From CBDCGW01 sp964430745 (GTDB lineage: Bacteria > Acidobacteriota > UBA890), in NCBI GenBank assembly GCA_964430745.1, contig CAYSHI010000482.1, positions 1 to 13,323 of the forward strand: 13,323 nucleotides of DNA, read 5' to 3'. Every line of letters starts with the position of its first letter. Position 1 is the first letter of the stretch. A program made the position numbers and the translations under genes. A model generated the notes under the pieces. That model searched no databases and was not told the origin of the DNA. It was given only the letters and a program-made list of their open reading frames with translations. This document shows positions 7,202 to 13,323 of this stretch, in pieces.

Positions 7202-8509
7202 GTGAAACGACACCTTGCAGGCGCCATTGTCGGAATCGTGTCGACGGTCGCGGTGCTGTGGGGAGCCGGGCTGCTGGGAGGCGGTGCTGCGGACGTCCCC
7301 ACGGCCGAGGGTGTCGCGACATCCGAGGGTGGTGCGGGGGCGGGCGACGCTGCTTCCAGCGGCGGAACCGTCGCCGGAGGGGGGAGCGTCGCAGGCAGCG
7401 GCGGCGGGGCAGGCAGTGGCAACGCCGCGGGCGGCGGCAACGCTGCGGGCGGCGGCAACGCTGCGGGCGGTGGCAGCGGCGCGGGCGGCGAAGTCGACGA
7501 AGAGGCTCCGCTTTTCGATGGCCCCTACGTCTTCTGGAGCGGCGAAGCGCTCGCCTACGTCGGCTCCATATGCGGCGACAGCGCCGTATTCGAAACCTTC
7601 GAGGGCGAGCCCGGTTCGCCGTTCCGCATCGCCGATCCCTGCGCTCCGGAGCGTACCTACGAGGTCGACCCTTCCCCACCGGAGCCCGAACCGGCGGTTT
7701 TCGAGGGCGGCGGGCGCATCTTTGCCGTGAGCGACGTTGAGGGAAACCCGGACGAGCTGCGGATTCTGCTCCGCGCCGCCGGTGTCATCGACGAGACCGA
7801 TCGTTGGGCGTGGGGGAGCGACCGTCTGGTTTTCGTCGGCGACATGGTCGATCGTGGAGACCAGGTTACGGAGGAGCTCTGGTGGGTGCACCAGCTCGAG
7901 CGCCAGGCCCGGCAGTCCGGCGGCCGCGTGCATGTGGTGCTCGGCAACCACGATGCGATGCTGCTGTACAATGACGACCGCTACGCCGCCGAAAAGTACA
8001 AGCTGGCGGCGCCGAAGTTCCGCGCGTCGTTGTCCGGCCTGTACGGGCCGAACACGGAGATGGGCAGGTGGTTGCGCTCTAAACCCACGCTCCTGCGCAT
8101 CGGTGACGTCCTGTTCGTACACGGTGGCGTATCCGATCAGCTCGCGGCCACGGGTCTGGACATTCACGGCGTCAACGAGGCCATCCGCCTGGGGCTCGAC
8201 GAGCCGTGGCGCTCCCGCGCGCCGGGGCTACTGCAAATGCTCTTCGCAACCGACGGCCCCCTCTGGTATCGCGGTTACTTCCAGGACGAGGAGCTGGGAC
8301 CGGAGCAGATCGCGGCGGCGCTGGAGCCTTTCGGCGCCCGTACCGTCGTGGTCGGCCACACCATCGTCCGGGAAGTGCAACCGCTTCACCGCGGCGTTGT
8401 CTACGGAGTCAACGTCACGTTCACGCGAGCAGACAGAGTCCAGGGCCTCCTCATCGAGAACGGGCGCTTTCAAAGAGTCGACGCGCAAGGGCGCGTCACG
8501 CCGTTCTAG
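7202..8509 (+). CDS. Exported metallophosphoesterase (PPP-like calcineurin fold)
   Basis: 435 aa. The GTG at 7202 follows AAGGGA at a 9-nt spacing and gives an N-terminal hydrophobic segment (about 4-27), a signal peptide or anchor, so the enzyme acts outside the cytoplasm. Residues about 30-97 are a Gly/Ala/Ser/Asn-rich linker. The catalytic domain (about 171-435) has the metallophosphatase motifs: SDVEGN (177-182), GDMVDRGD (213-220), LGNHD (247-251), VHGG (306-309) and VVGHT (383-387). In motif I the usual DxH is DxE, with Glu180 where a metal-binding His normally sits. The surrounding blocks (SDVEGNPDEL, YNDDRYAAEKY, NTEMGRWLRSKPTLLRIGD) look like a coherent subfamily rather than a damaged enzyme. 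It likely hydrolyses phosphomonoesters or phosphoproteins; the substrate is unknown. An ORF extension to ATG 7106 exists but runs through the dyads and would bury the signal peptide. Confidence 0.88.
   Translation: MKRHLAGAIVGIVSTVAVLWGAGLLGGGAADVPTAEGVATSEGGAGAGDAASSGGTVAGGGSVAGSGGGAGSGNAAGGGNAAGGGNAAGGGSGAGGEVDEEAPLFDGPYVFWSGEALAYVGSICGDSAVFETFEGEPGSPFRIADPCAPERTYEVDPSPPEPEPAVFEGGGRIFAVSDVEGNPDELRILLRAAGVIDETDRWAWGSDRLVFVGDMVDRGDQVTEELWWVHQLERQARQSGGRVHVVLGNHDAMLLYNDDRYAAEKYKLAAPKFRASLSGLYGPNTEMGRWLRSKPTLLRIGDVLFVHGGVSDQLAATGLDIHGVNEAIRLGLDEPWRSRAPGLLQMLFATDGPLWYRGYFQDEELGPEQIAAALEPFGARTVVVGHTIVREVQPLHRGVVYGVNVTFTRADRVQGLLIENGRFQRVDAQGRVTPF
7421..7492 (+). repeat. 18-bp tandem repeat coding NAAGGG linker units
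   Basis: Three near-identical 18-bp units start at 7421, 7439 and 7457, each encoding Asn-Ala-Ala-Gly-Gly-Gly. A degenerate fourth unit (7475-7492) encodes SGAGGE. They extend the flexible linker between the membrane-proximal segment and the catalytic domain of the phosphoesterase. The unit length keeps the frame, so copy number can vary by slippage without breaking the gene. Confidence 0.8.
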
Positions 8510-8528
8510 CGAACGTCGCGGCGGCCAG

Positions 8529-8556
8529 GACCCGCCCTTCCGGCGAGCGCCGGGTC
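8529..8556. terminator. Likely bidirectional terminator hairpin
   Basis: In the 72-bp gap between two convergent genes, GACCCG (8529-8534) pairs with CGGGTC (8551-8556). The internal sequence can alternatively form CCGGC-GAGC-GCCGG. Weaker outer pairing (GGCC with GGCC, GTCG with CGAC) could lengthen the stem. No strong T-run flanks it, so it is a guess based on position and symmetry. Confidence 0.4.
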
Positions 8557-8581
8557 TTCATGCGGCCACGACGCCCTTCAG

Positions 8582-9556
8582 CTACCGCTCGCGGACCTCG
8601 ATCGACCCTGATGCCGTGCTCACTCTGATCTCCGGTTGCCCCGAGCCGCGAACGACGGTCTGCTCGACGTAGGTGCGGCCGTTGCGCTCGAACTCGCGCT
8701 CCGAGGTGGCTTCGAACGGGCTATCGATGTCGCCGCGGTCACGGCGCTTGGTCATGATCAACGTGAAGTCGGCGCCGAAGGGGGCTTCGAGGCGCGCGTC
8801 TCCCGAGGCCGAGGAGACCTCGAGCTCGTACTCCGGGGCCGCGCCCAGGCGTACCGTCACGTCTCCCGAAGCCGAGGAATACGTGCTCGGCCCGGTGAGA
8901 CTGTCCTCGTCGACCCGGACGTCGCCGCTCGCGGAGCTGGCGTTCATCACGCCTTCCGAGTTGCCGACGTCGACGTTCCCCGAGGCGGTCGAAGCCGCGA
9001 AACCACGCCCCGCGCGTACGCCGCTGAATTCGATGTCGCCGCTCGCGGTGCTCATCTTCACGTCATCTCCGACAGAAACCTCCGTGAGCACGAGGTTGCC
9101 GCTGGCGGTGGTGAACGACGACCCCTCTACGACGGACATGTCGGACAGGCGGACATCGCCGCTGGCGGTGCTGAACTCGAAGCGCGCGTCCGCGTCGGCC
9201 ACCAGGTCGCCGGATGCAGTCTCGACGACGATGACGGTGTCCGATCCCTCGGGGATGACGAGCGTCCACTCGACGCTGCCTCGACCTCTGCGGGTCCAGT
9301 TCTCCCGCACGCGGATCGTCGACCCGTCCTGCTCGACCTCGGCGCGAAACGCGTTTGCCGGGCTCACGTCCTCGGTGACCTCGATGGTGATCTGCGAGCC
9401 GCCCCCTGACTGCACGGCGATGTCTCCCGAAACGCCCTCGATCTCGACGCGGTTCGCCCCGTCGAACGACCACTGTTTCAGCGGTGCGCTGTGCGCGGGG
9501 GCCGACGAGAGCACGACAACGAAGGTAATTGCCACAATGAGACGGAGCGTTCGCAT
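8582..9556 (-). CDS. Exported DUF4097-type beta-strand repeat protein
   Basis: 324 aa. The ATG at 9554-9556 follows a strong GGGAGGA site. Residues 1-23 are a signal peptide (cleavage near APAHS/A). The mature protein is built from a repeat of roughly 20 residues with the core (T/S)ASG(D/N)(V/I)xV: one divergent VSGDIAV at residue 42, eight good copies from residue 113 to 257, and a final TASGSIEV near 314. This is the pattern of the DUF4097 (putative adhesin-like) family, expected to fold as a right-handed beta solenoid. Such proteins are common and poorly characterised; periplasmic or surface location follows from the signal peptide, and no anchor is visible. It is convergent with the phosphoesterase gene and divergent from the PASTA gene, so it is probably transcribed alone. 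Confidence 0.85.
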   Translation of the reverse strand: MRTLRLIVAITFVVVLSSAPAHSAPLKQWSFDGANRVEIEGVSGDIAVQSGGGSQITIEVTEDVSPANAFRAEVEQDGSTIRVRENWTRRGRGSVEWTLVIPEGSDTVIVVETASGDLVADADARFEFSTASGDVRLSDMSVVEGSSFTTASGNLVLTEVSVGDDVKMSTASGDIEFSGVRAGRGFAASTASGNVDVGNSEGVMNASSASGDVRVDEDSLTGPSTYSSASGDVTVRLGAAPEYELEVSSASGDARLEAPFGADFTLIMTKRRDRGDIDSPFEATSEREFERNGRTYVEQTVVRGSGQPEIRVSTASGSIEVRER

Positions 9557-9756
9557 ACTTCCTCCCGATGTGTTGAGGCGATGGCCCGGCTCGATCTTCG
9601 GGCGAGGGACCGGTCGTCGTTCTTGTTCGTTACGGGTCCTGGAGCCCGTGAGTTTCGTCGACGCGTTCGGCCGGCGGGCGGATCAACGCCGACAGCAGCT
9701 TTCGAAGGAGCGCCGGCCCACTCTTGAAGCCCGGAGATCACGGAGCCAGTATAGAG

Positions 9757-12462
9757 ATGGGGCGTTCTTCCGAACGGGGACCGAAGGAGCCACGAAGGCT
9801 GACCAAGATCCTGAGTTGCGTCGTGCTCGTCGGGCTTGTCCTTGTGGGGTCGCTGCCCGAGATGGAGACGCTCGCCCGCACGAAGTCGCCCCGGACGAGC
9901 CCGACGCCCGGGGCTTCCCCTGGCCCTCAGCAGGCCCAGCAACGCGCCACGCTATCGACACAGGCGCAAGCGGCTGCTCGCATCACGCTCGATTTCGAGA
10001 CGGGTGACCTGCGGGGTTGGACCGCCTCGGGGAACGCCTTTGCCACCCAACCCACGCTCGGCGACAACAGCCGCGCGCGCGGCGCGCAACCAGCGGGGCA
10101 GCAAGGCGATTTCTGGGTCGGCACGTTCGAGAATCATCCACGCGGCAGCCGGGAACCGGGCGGCGTCCAGGGCGACCGTCCCCAGGGAACGCTCGTCTCC
10201 ACCCCCTTCAACGTTCCCCGGGGAACGCTCAGCTTCCTGATCGGCGGGGGGAGCGCTTTCGAAACGCGGGTCGAGCTCCGCGTGCTCGATCCCATCGAAG
10301 GTGCGATCCGCGTCGCGTTCGCCTCGGGGAACGACACCGAAACCATGCGGCGCGAGACGTGGGAGCTCCAACGCTGGGTCGGGCAGCAGGCGCAGATACG
10401 CATCATCGACGAGTCCTCGGGGCCCTGGGGCCACATCAACGTCGACGACTTCCGCTTCTCGGCCCTCCAACAACGGCCCGAAATCGGCCCGATCAATCCG
10501 GGGACGGAAGTGCTGGTGCCTCCCGGGAACGTCGGCCCGACCCGCCCGGCGCCGCTCGTCGCGGTTCCCGACGTGGTCGGGCGCGATGAGCGCGCGGCGC
10601 TCGAGATCCTCGAGGCCGGCGAGCTCGAAGGGCGGGTGGCCGAGCGGCGAGAGTCGGAGCGACCGCCGGGAACCGTCGTCGCTCAGCTTCCGCGACCCGG
10701 CAACAACGTGGCCCCGGGCAGCATCGTCGAGCTCGTCGCCGCCATACCCCGAACGGTCAGGGTTCCCGATCTGCGGGGTCGTCCGGAGGAGCGCGCGCGG
10801 CGCCTGCTCGAGGCGGCGGAGCTACGTGCCGGCACGGTGACAGCGGAGGAATCCCGCGACCCGACCGGCAGCGTGCTCGCACAGAGCATCCCGGCCGGCG
10901 ACATCGTCGAGCTGGGTGCCATGATCGACTTCGTCGTGGCGGCTCCCATGCGGGCGACGGTACCTGATCTCATCGAGCTGCCCGAGCAGGAAGCGCGACG
11001 ACAGGTCGAGGTTGCGGAGCTCACGGTCGGGACGGTCGCCGAAACGGAATCACGCCGGCAACCCGGGATCGTGGTCACCCAGAGCGAGCGAGCCGGAAGC
11101 CGGGTACCGCTCGGCACGCGCATCGATCTCCTGGTGTCGGTTCCGGTGATGGTGGTGGTCCCCGACCTCACTGAGCGCAGCGAGCAGGAGGCACGCGGCC
11201 TCCTCGAGGGACTCGAGCTCCGTCTGGGCAACGTCGCCTCGCAAGAAGCCCGCCAGCCCGTGGGCAGTGTGCTGTCGCAAAGGCCGGCCGCGGGCTCCCG
11301 CGTACCGATCGGAACCGGCGTCGACCTCATGGTGGCGGAGCCGGTCACCGTTCCGGTGCCGGATCTCGTGGGGCAGCCCGAGGGCCGGGCTCGCCAGCAG
11401 CTTTCCGACTTCGAGCTCGCGGTCGGAAGCACGAGTCGGCGTGAATCGCGGCAACAGACGGGAAACGTCCTGGCGCAGAGCATCGAACCCGGCGTGCGTG
11501 TCGTCATCGGCACCTCCCTCGACCTGGTGATCGCCGAGCCCGTACGCGTGACGGTGCCGGAAGTCGTCGGTCGCAGCGAAGCAGACGCAACGGCGGCCAT
11601 CACGGCCGTCGAGCTGACGGTCGGAGAGGTGTCGTACCAGGAGTCCGCGGCTCTCCCCGGAACGGTCCTCACGCAGAGCCTGAACCCCGGCACGCAGGCG
11701 CAGATCGGCAGCGCGGTCAATCTACTCATCGCCGTGATCGAGACGGTGCGCGTTCCGGAAATCGTCGGCAACACCGTCGAGGAGGCTCGGCGGACGCTGG
11801 TGACCGGGCGTCTGGCGGTCGGTACCGAGGAGCTTCGCGAGACGCGTGTCGAGCCCGAAGGCACGATAATGGAACAGAGCCGCGCCGCCGGCACCGCCGT
11901 GGCGGTGGGCACCTCGATCAACCTGGTCGTCGCCGCCCCCGAGATCATCACGGTGCCCTCGGTGATCGGGCTGGGTGAGGAAGAGGCCACCGCCGTCATC
12001 CTCGGCGCCGGCCTCGTTGTCGGCGTCGTCGGCGAGAGCCTGTCCGTGCAGGCGGGCGGCATCGTGCTCGAGCAGGGCCAAGAGGCCGGCAGCCAGGTGG
12101 TATTCGGTACCCCGATCGCCCTTCAGGTCGCACGCGACCGGACAATCTGGGCCGTTCCGGCGGGATTTCTCCTCTTCGTTCTCGTCATCGGCGCGGTCGT
12201 CGCCCGCCTGAGCTCCAAGCGATCGCGCCGTCCCCGAGCCCCGCGAGACGAGCCGCCCGCGGACGGTACGGAGGTACCGGAATTCGAGGTGCGCACGGTC
12301 ACCGATCCGGGCAGCCAGACGATGGACACCGGCTCCGAGCCGGCCGCGGCTCTCGAAATGCGTCTGCGACCGCACCTCGACGCCGGCGTTCAGCGGATTC
12401 GAGCCTCGGGCGAGCTGATCGCCGAGGAGCAGCGCGAACAACGACGGAGCGAAGATGAATAG
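9757..12462 (+). CDS. Lectin-like domain / eight-PASTA-repeat membrane protein
   Basis: 901 aa from ATG 9757; the frame is open back to TTG 9724 (11 more residues) and neither start has an ideal ribosome-binding site. Order: hydrophobic signal segment about 16-33; Pro/Gln-rich linker to about 74; a beta-sandwich lectin-like module about 76-234 (ITLDFETGDLRGWT, GTLSFLIGGGS, RIIDESSGPWGHINVDDFRF), of the type attached to levanases and other glycan-acting proteins; eight PASTA repeats of about 66 residues each from 266 to 795 (typical unit VPDL(x)G...EARxxLE...PGxVxxQxPxxGxxVxxGTxIDLxVAxP); one transmembrane helix about 796-818 followed by SSKRSRR; and an 83-residue charged cytoplasmic tail ending in a probable amphipathic helix. 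PASTA repeats bind cell-wall muropeptides or act as spacers, usually outside Ser/Thr kinases or in penicillin-binding proteins. Here there is neither, so a wall/glycan receptor or anchor is the best inference. The unknown gene at 12538 follows in the same transcript. Confidence 0.9.
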   Translation: MGRSSERGPKEPRRLTKILSCVVLVGLVLVGSLPEMETLARTKSPRTSPTPGASPGPQQAQQRATLSTQAQAAARITLDFETGDLRGWTASGNAFATQPTLGDNSRARGAQPAGQQGDFWVGTFENHPRGSREPGGVQGDRPQGTLVSTPFNVPRGTLSFLIGGGSAFETRVELRVLDPIEGAIRVAFASGNDTETMRRETWELQRWVGQQAQIRIIDESSGPWGHINVDDFRFSALQQRPEIGPINPGTEVLVPPGNVGPTRPAPLVAVPDVVGRDERAALEILEAGELEGRVAERRESERPPGTVVAQLPRPGNNVAPGSIVELVAAIPRTVRVPDLRGRPEERARRLLEAAELRAGTVTAEESRDPTGSVLAQSIPAGDIVELGAMIDFVVAAPMRATVPDLIELPEQEARRQVEVAELTVGTVAETESRRQPGIVVTQSERAGSRVPLGTRIDLLVSVPVMVVVPDLTERSEQEARGLLEGLELRLGNVASQEARQPVGSVLSQRPAAGSRVPIGTGVDLMVAEPVTVPVPDLVGQPEGRARQQLSDFELAVGSTSRRESRQQTGNVLAQSIEPGVRVVIGTSLDLVIAEPVRVTVPEVVGRSEADATAAITAVELTVGEVSYQESAALPGTVLTQSLNPGTQAQIGSAVNLLIAVIETVRVPEIVGNTVEEARRTLVTGRLAVGTEELRETRVEPEGTIMEQSRAAGTAVAVGTSINLVVAAPEIITVPSVIGLGEEEATAVILGAGLVVGVVGESLSVQAGGIVLEQGQEAGSQVVFGTPIALQVARDRTIWAVPAGFLLFVLVIGAVVARLSSKRSRRPRAPRDEPPADGTEVPEFEVRTVTDPGSQTMDTGSEPAAALEMRLRPHLDAGVQRIRASGELIAEEQREQRRSEDE

Positions 12463-12558
12463 CCCCGCGACAACAGCTAGTGAATAGCCTCCCGAGGACA
12501 GAGCGAAGATGAATAGCCCCCTGAAAACGGAGCGAAAATGAACGGCCTCCCGCAGACT
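12445..12558 (+). repeat. Tandemly duplicated translation-initiation regions (four units)
   Basis: Four related units, 25-29 bp apart, span the end of the PASTA gene and the start of the next gene. Copies A (ATG 12455), C (ATG 12509) and D (ATG 12538, the real gene) share (G/A)GAGCGAA(G/A)ATGAA; copy B (GTG 12480) has lost the upstream part but shares TGAATAGCCTCCCG with D. Each extra start opens a 10-residue ORF: A 12455-12487, B 12480-12512, C 12509-12541. A's start lies 5 bases before the PASTA stop codon; A and B overlap by 8 bases; B/C and C/D overlap as ATGA. The result is a chain of stop-start overlaps from the PASTA gene to the downstream gene. Duplication is seen directly; a role in translational coupling is inference. 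Confidence 0.7.
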
Positions 12559-13137
12559 CTGGGCACCTTCTTCGGCAGCGTCAGCGCAGATGAATGGGGC
12601 CAGCGGGCGGCTGTCCTGCGCGCGAACCCGGCCTTCGCGCGACTCGCCGGCGCGGTGGCGGAGTACGGCGACCTGATGAGTTGGCCGGCGGCATTCGGCC
12701 AGATCGCGGGCAAGATCCCCGACCTGCTGAAGCTCGACCCGAGCAAGATCGTGCTCGGCACCTGGGCGAAGGGCAAGGAGTTTCAGCGCTACGCCGACCC
12801 GGAGCAGTACCCACCCGACGAGACGGTTCTCGTCAAGCTCACACGACACGTCGTCGAGTCGTCGCACGAGCCCCGCCTCGAGATCATGGCCAACGACACC
12901 CTGATCGACACCGTCGATTTCCGCTTCTCGATGGCCATCACCATCGAAGGGGCGGTCTTGAAGATCCGCGACGGCAAGATATGGGAGGTCGCCCTCGGTA
13001 GTTGCACGGCCCGCGGGGAGCTCAGCTGCGAGGGGCACTCGCTGGCCAAGCGCGAATCGGAGCCCTTCGAGCTGCCGGGCGAGTTCATCCTGCCGGAGCC
13101 GATGCCGATCATGCCCGAGACGGAGGACGCGGGCTGA
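12538..13137 (+). CDS. Conserved-looking cytoplasmic protein of unknown function
   Basis: 199 aa. The ATG at 12538 has GGAG with a 5-base spacer. There is no signal peptide or transmembrane segment. Residues 1-85 look mainly helical (ADEWGQRAAVLRANPAFARL, AAFGQIAGKIPDLLKLD). Residues about 95-182 look beta-rich (VLVKLTRHVVESS, RLEIMANDTLIDTVDFRFSM, GAVLKIRDGKIWEVALGS) and carry two cysteines (156 and 164). The tail is Pro/Glu-rich. The YADPEQYPPDET and GAVLKIRDGKI segments read like a conserved uncharacterised bacterial family, but that is unverified recollection. Its only context is the preceding membrane PASTA gene, 75 bp away on the same strand and joined to it by the duplicated start regions. 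It could be a cytoplasmic partner of the PASTA protein's tail; no enzymatic motif supports a specific function. Confidence 0.75.
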   Translation: MNGLPQTLGTFFGSVSADEWGQRAAVLRANPAFARLAGAVAEYGDLMSWPAAFGQIAGKIPDLLKLDPSKIVLGTWAKGKEFQRYADPEQYPPDETVLVKLTRHVVESSHEPRLEIMANDTLIDTVDFRFSMAITIEGAVLKIRDGKIWEVALGSCTARGELSCEGHSLAKRESEPFELPGEFILPEPMPIMPETEDAG

Positions 13138-13179
13138 CGAAGCTACCTAGTGTGCTGTCTCCAACATGGCTTGACACTT

Positions 13180-13279
13180 GCGGAGGGAATTGCGGGCGAG
13201 ATCAAGGAAGGGCGAGGAAGGCGATGCTTCGGCATCGTCGACGAGCCCTGACGCCGAGATCGCGCGCAATTCCCTCTGC
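13180..13279. repeat. 100-nt imperfect palindrome with TTCG apex (REP/MITE-like or structured RNA)
   Basis: The arms are symmetric about 13229.5. The outer arms GAGGGAATTGCG (13183-13194) and CGCAATTCCCTC (13265-13276) are perfect complements, with one more mismatch-containing triplet outside. The apex CGATGC-TTCG-GCATCG (13222-13237) is a perfect 6-bp stem with the very stable UUCG-type loop. Between them pairing is partial (GGGC with GCCC, GCGA with TCGC) but the two arms are equal in length. No ORF of note is found in 13138-13323. The structure fits a dispersed palindromic repeat or a non-autonomous mobile element. A terminator for the upstream operon is the other reading, though there is no T-run. 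Confidence 0.55.
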
Positions 13280-13323
13280 CCGTAGGGTAGCGGCGGGACG
13301 GGGCGATTCCTTTGTCGCGGCTC

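Noticed and set aside
9724..9755. TTGAAG and TATAGA as a promoter for the PASTA gene
   Set aside because: The spacing is 20 bp and transcription would begin after the likely start codon, so it cannot serve the signal-peptide-bearing protein.
8673..10007. 444-codon open frame on the plus strand
   Set aside because: It is antisense to the DUF4097 gene; its repeated TSPLAVL segments are just the complement of the TASGD repeats. It then runs out of frame into the PASTA gene.
10683..12062. 459-codon Ser/Thr/Arg-rich frame on the minus strand
   Set aside because: Shadow of the PASTA repeats; its periodicity comes from the repeats on the other strand.
12445..12558. Short direct repeats considered as a CRISPR array
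   Set aside because: The units are 25-29 bp apart with no unique spacers, diverge from one another, and carry ribosome-binding sites and start codons.
11722..13038. 438-codon frame on the minus strand
   Set aside because: It spans the ends of two supported genes in antisense and has no coherent domain.
13171..13176. TTGACA as the -35 box of a promoter reading right
   Set aside because: No -10-like hexamer lies at a suitable distance; the following bases are the GC-rich palindrome arm.

Overview
The window is GC-rich bacterial DNA with long spurious antisense reading frames, which is normal at this base composition. It carries seven complete protein genes and one gene cut by the left edge. 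There is no rRNA, tRNA, CRISPR array, transposase or phage gene. The gene types (exported beta-propeller protein, DsbD, oxygen-dependent HemG/HemY-type oxidase, exported phosphatase, membrane-anchored PASTA protein) point to an aerobic, probably diderm bacterium with an elaborate cell envelope. An Acidobacteriota-like or myxobacteria-like lineage would fit, but this is a weak inference from gene style only.

Layout, left to right. Bases 1-887 (-) hold a MoxR-family AAA+ ATPase whose C-terminus runs off the edge. A 132-bp divergent spacer with a perfect 7-bp dyad separates it from a large exported protein (1020-3404, +) made of seven FG-GAP repeats and a choice-of-anchor B domain. After a 187-bp convergent gap holding a possible vestigial ORF come two genes on the minus strand: a protoporphyrinogen oxidase (3592-5064) and, transcriptionally upstream of it, a full three-domain DsbD (5216-6961). 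The 240-bp divergent spacer 6962-7201 contains two adjacent dyads. Then comes an exported metallophosphoesterase with a Gly/Ala/Asn linker (7202-8509, +), a likely bidirectional terminator, a convergent exported DUF4097-type repeat protein (8582-9556, -), and a 200-bp divergent spacer (9557-9756) in which I see no convincing promoter or operator. The last genes are a predicted operon on the plus strand: a lectin-like/8xPASTA/transmembrane protein (9757-12462) and a cytoplasmic protein of unknown function (12538-13137). Bases 13138-13323 hold no gene but contain a 100-nt imperfect palindrome capped by a TTCG loop.

How the genes may work together: nearly every complete gene except hemG and the last one encodes an envelope or exported product. 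DsbD could supply reducing power for exported cysteine proteins and cytochrome maturation, and HemG makes the tetrapyrrole for cytochromes, so the dsbD-hemG pair makes sense as a respiratory/cytochrome unit. The PASTA protein looks like a cell-wall or glycan receptor without a kinase. The gene after it is joined to it by an unusual run of tandemly duplicated translation-start regions (12445-12558) that form a chain of overlapping mini-ORFs. That junction, the PASTA protein's architecture and the terminal palindrome are the most interesting features here.
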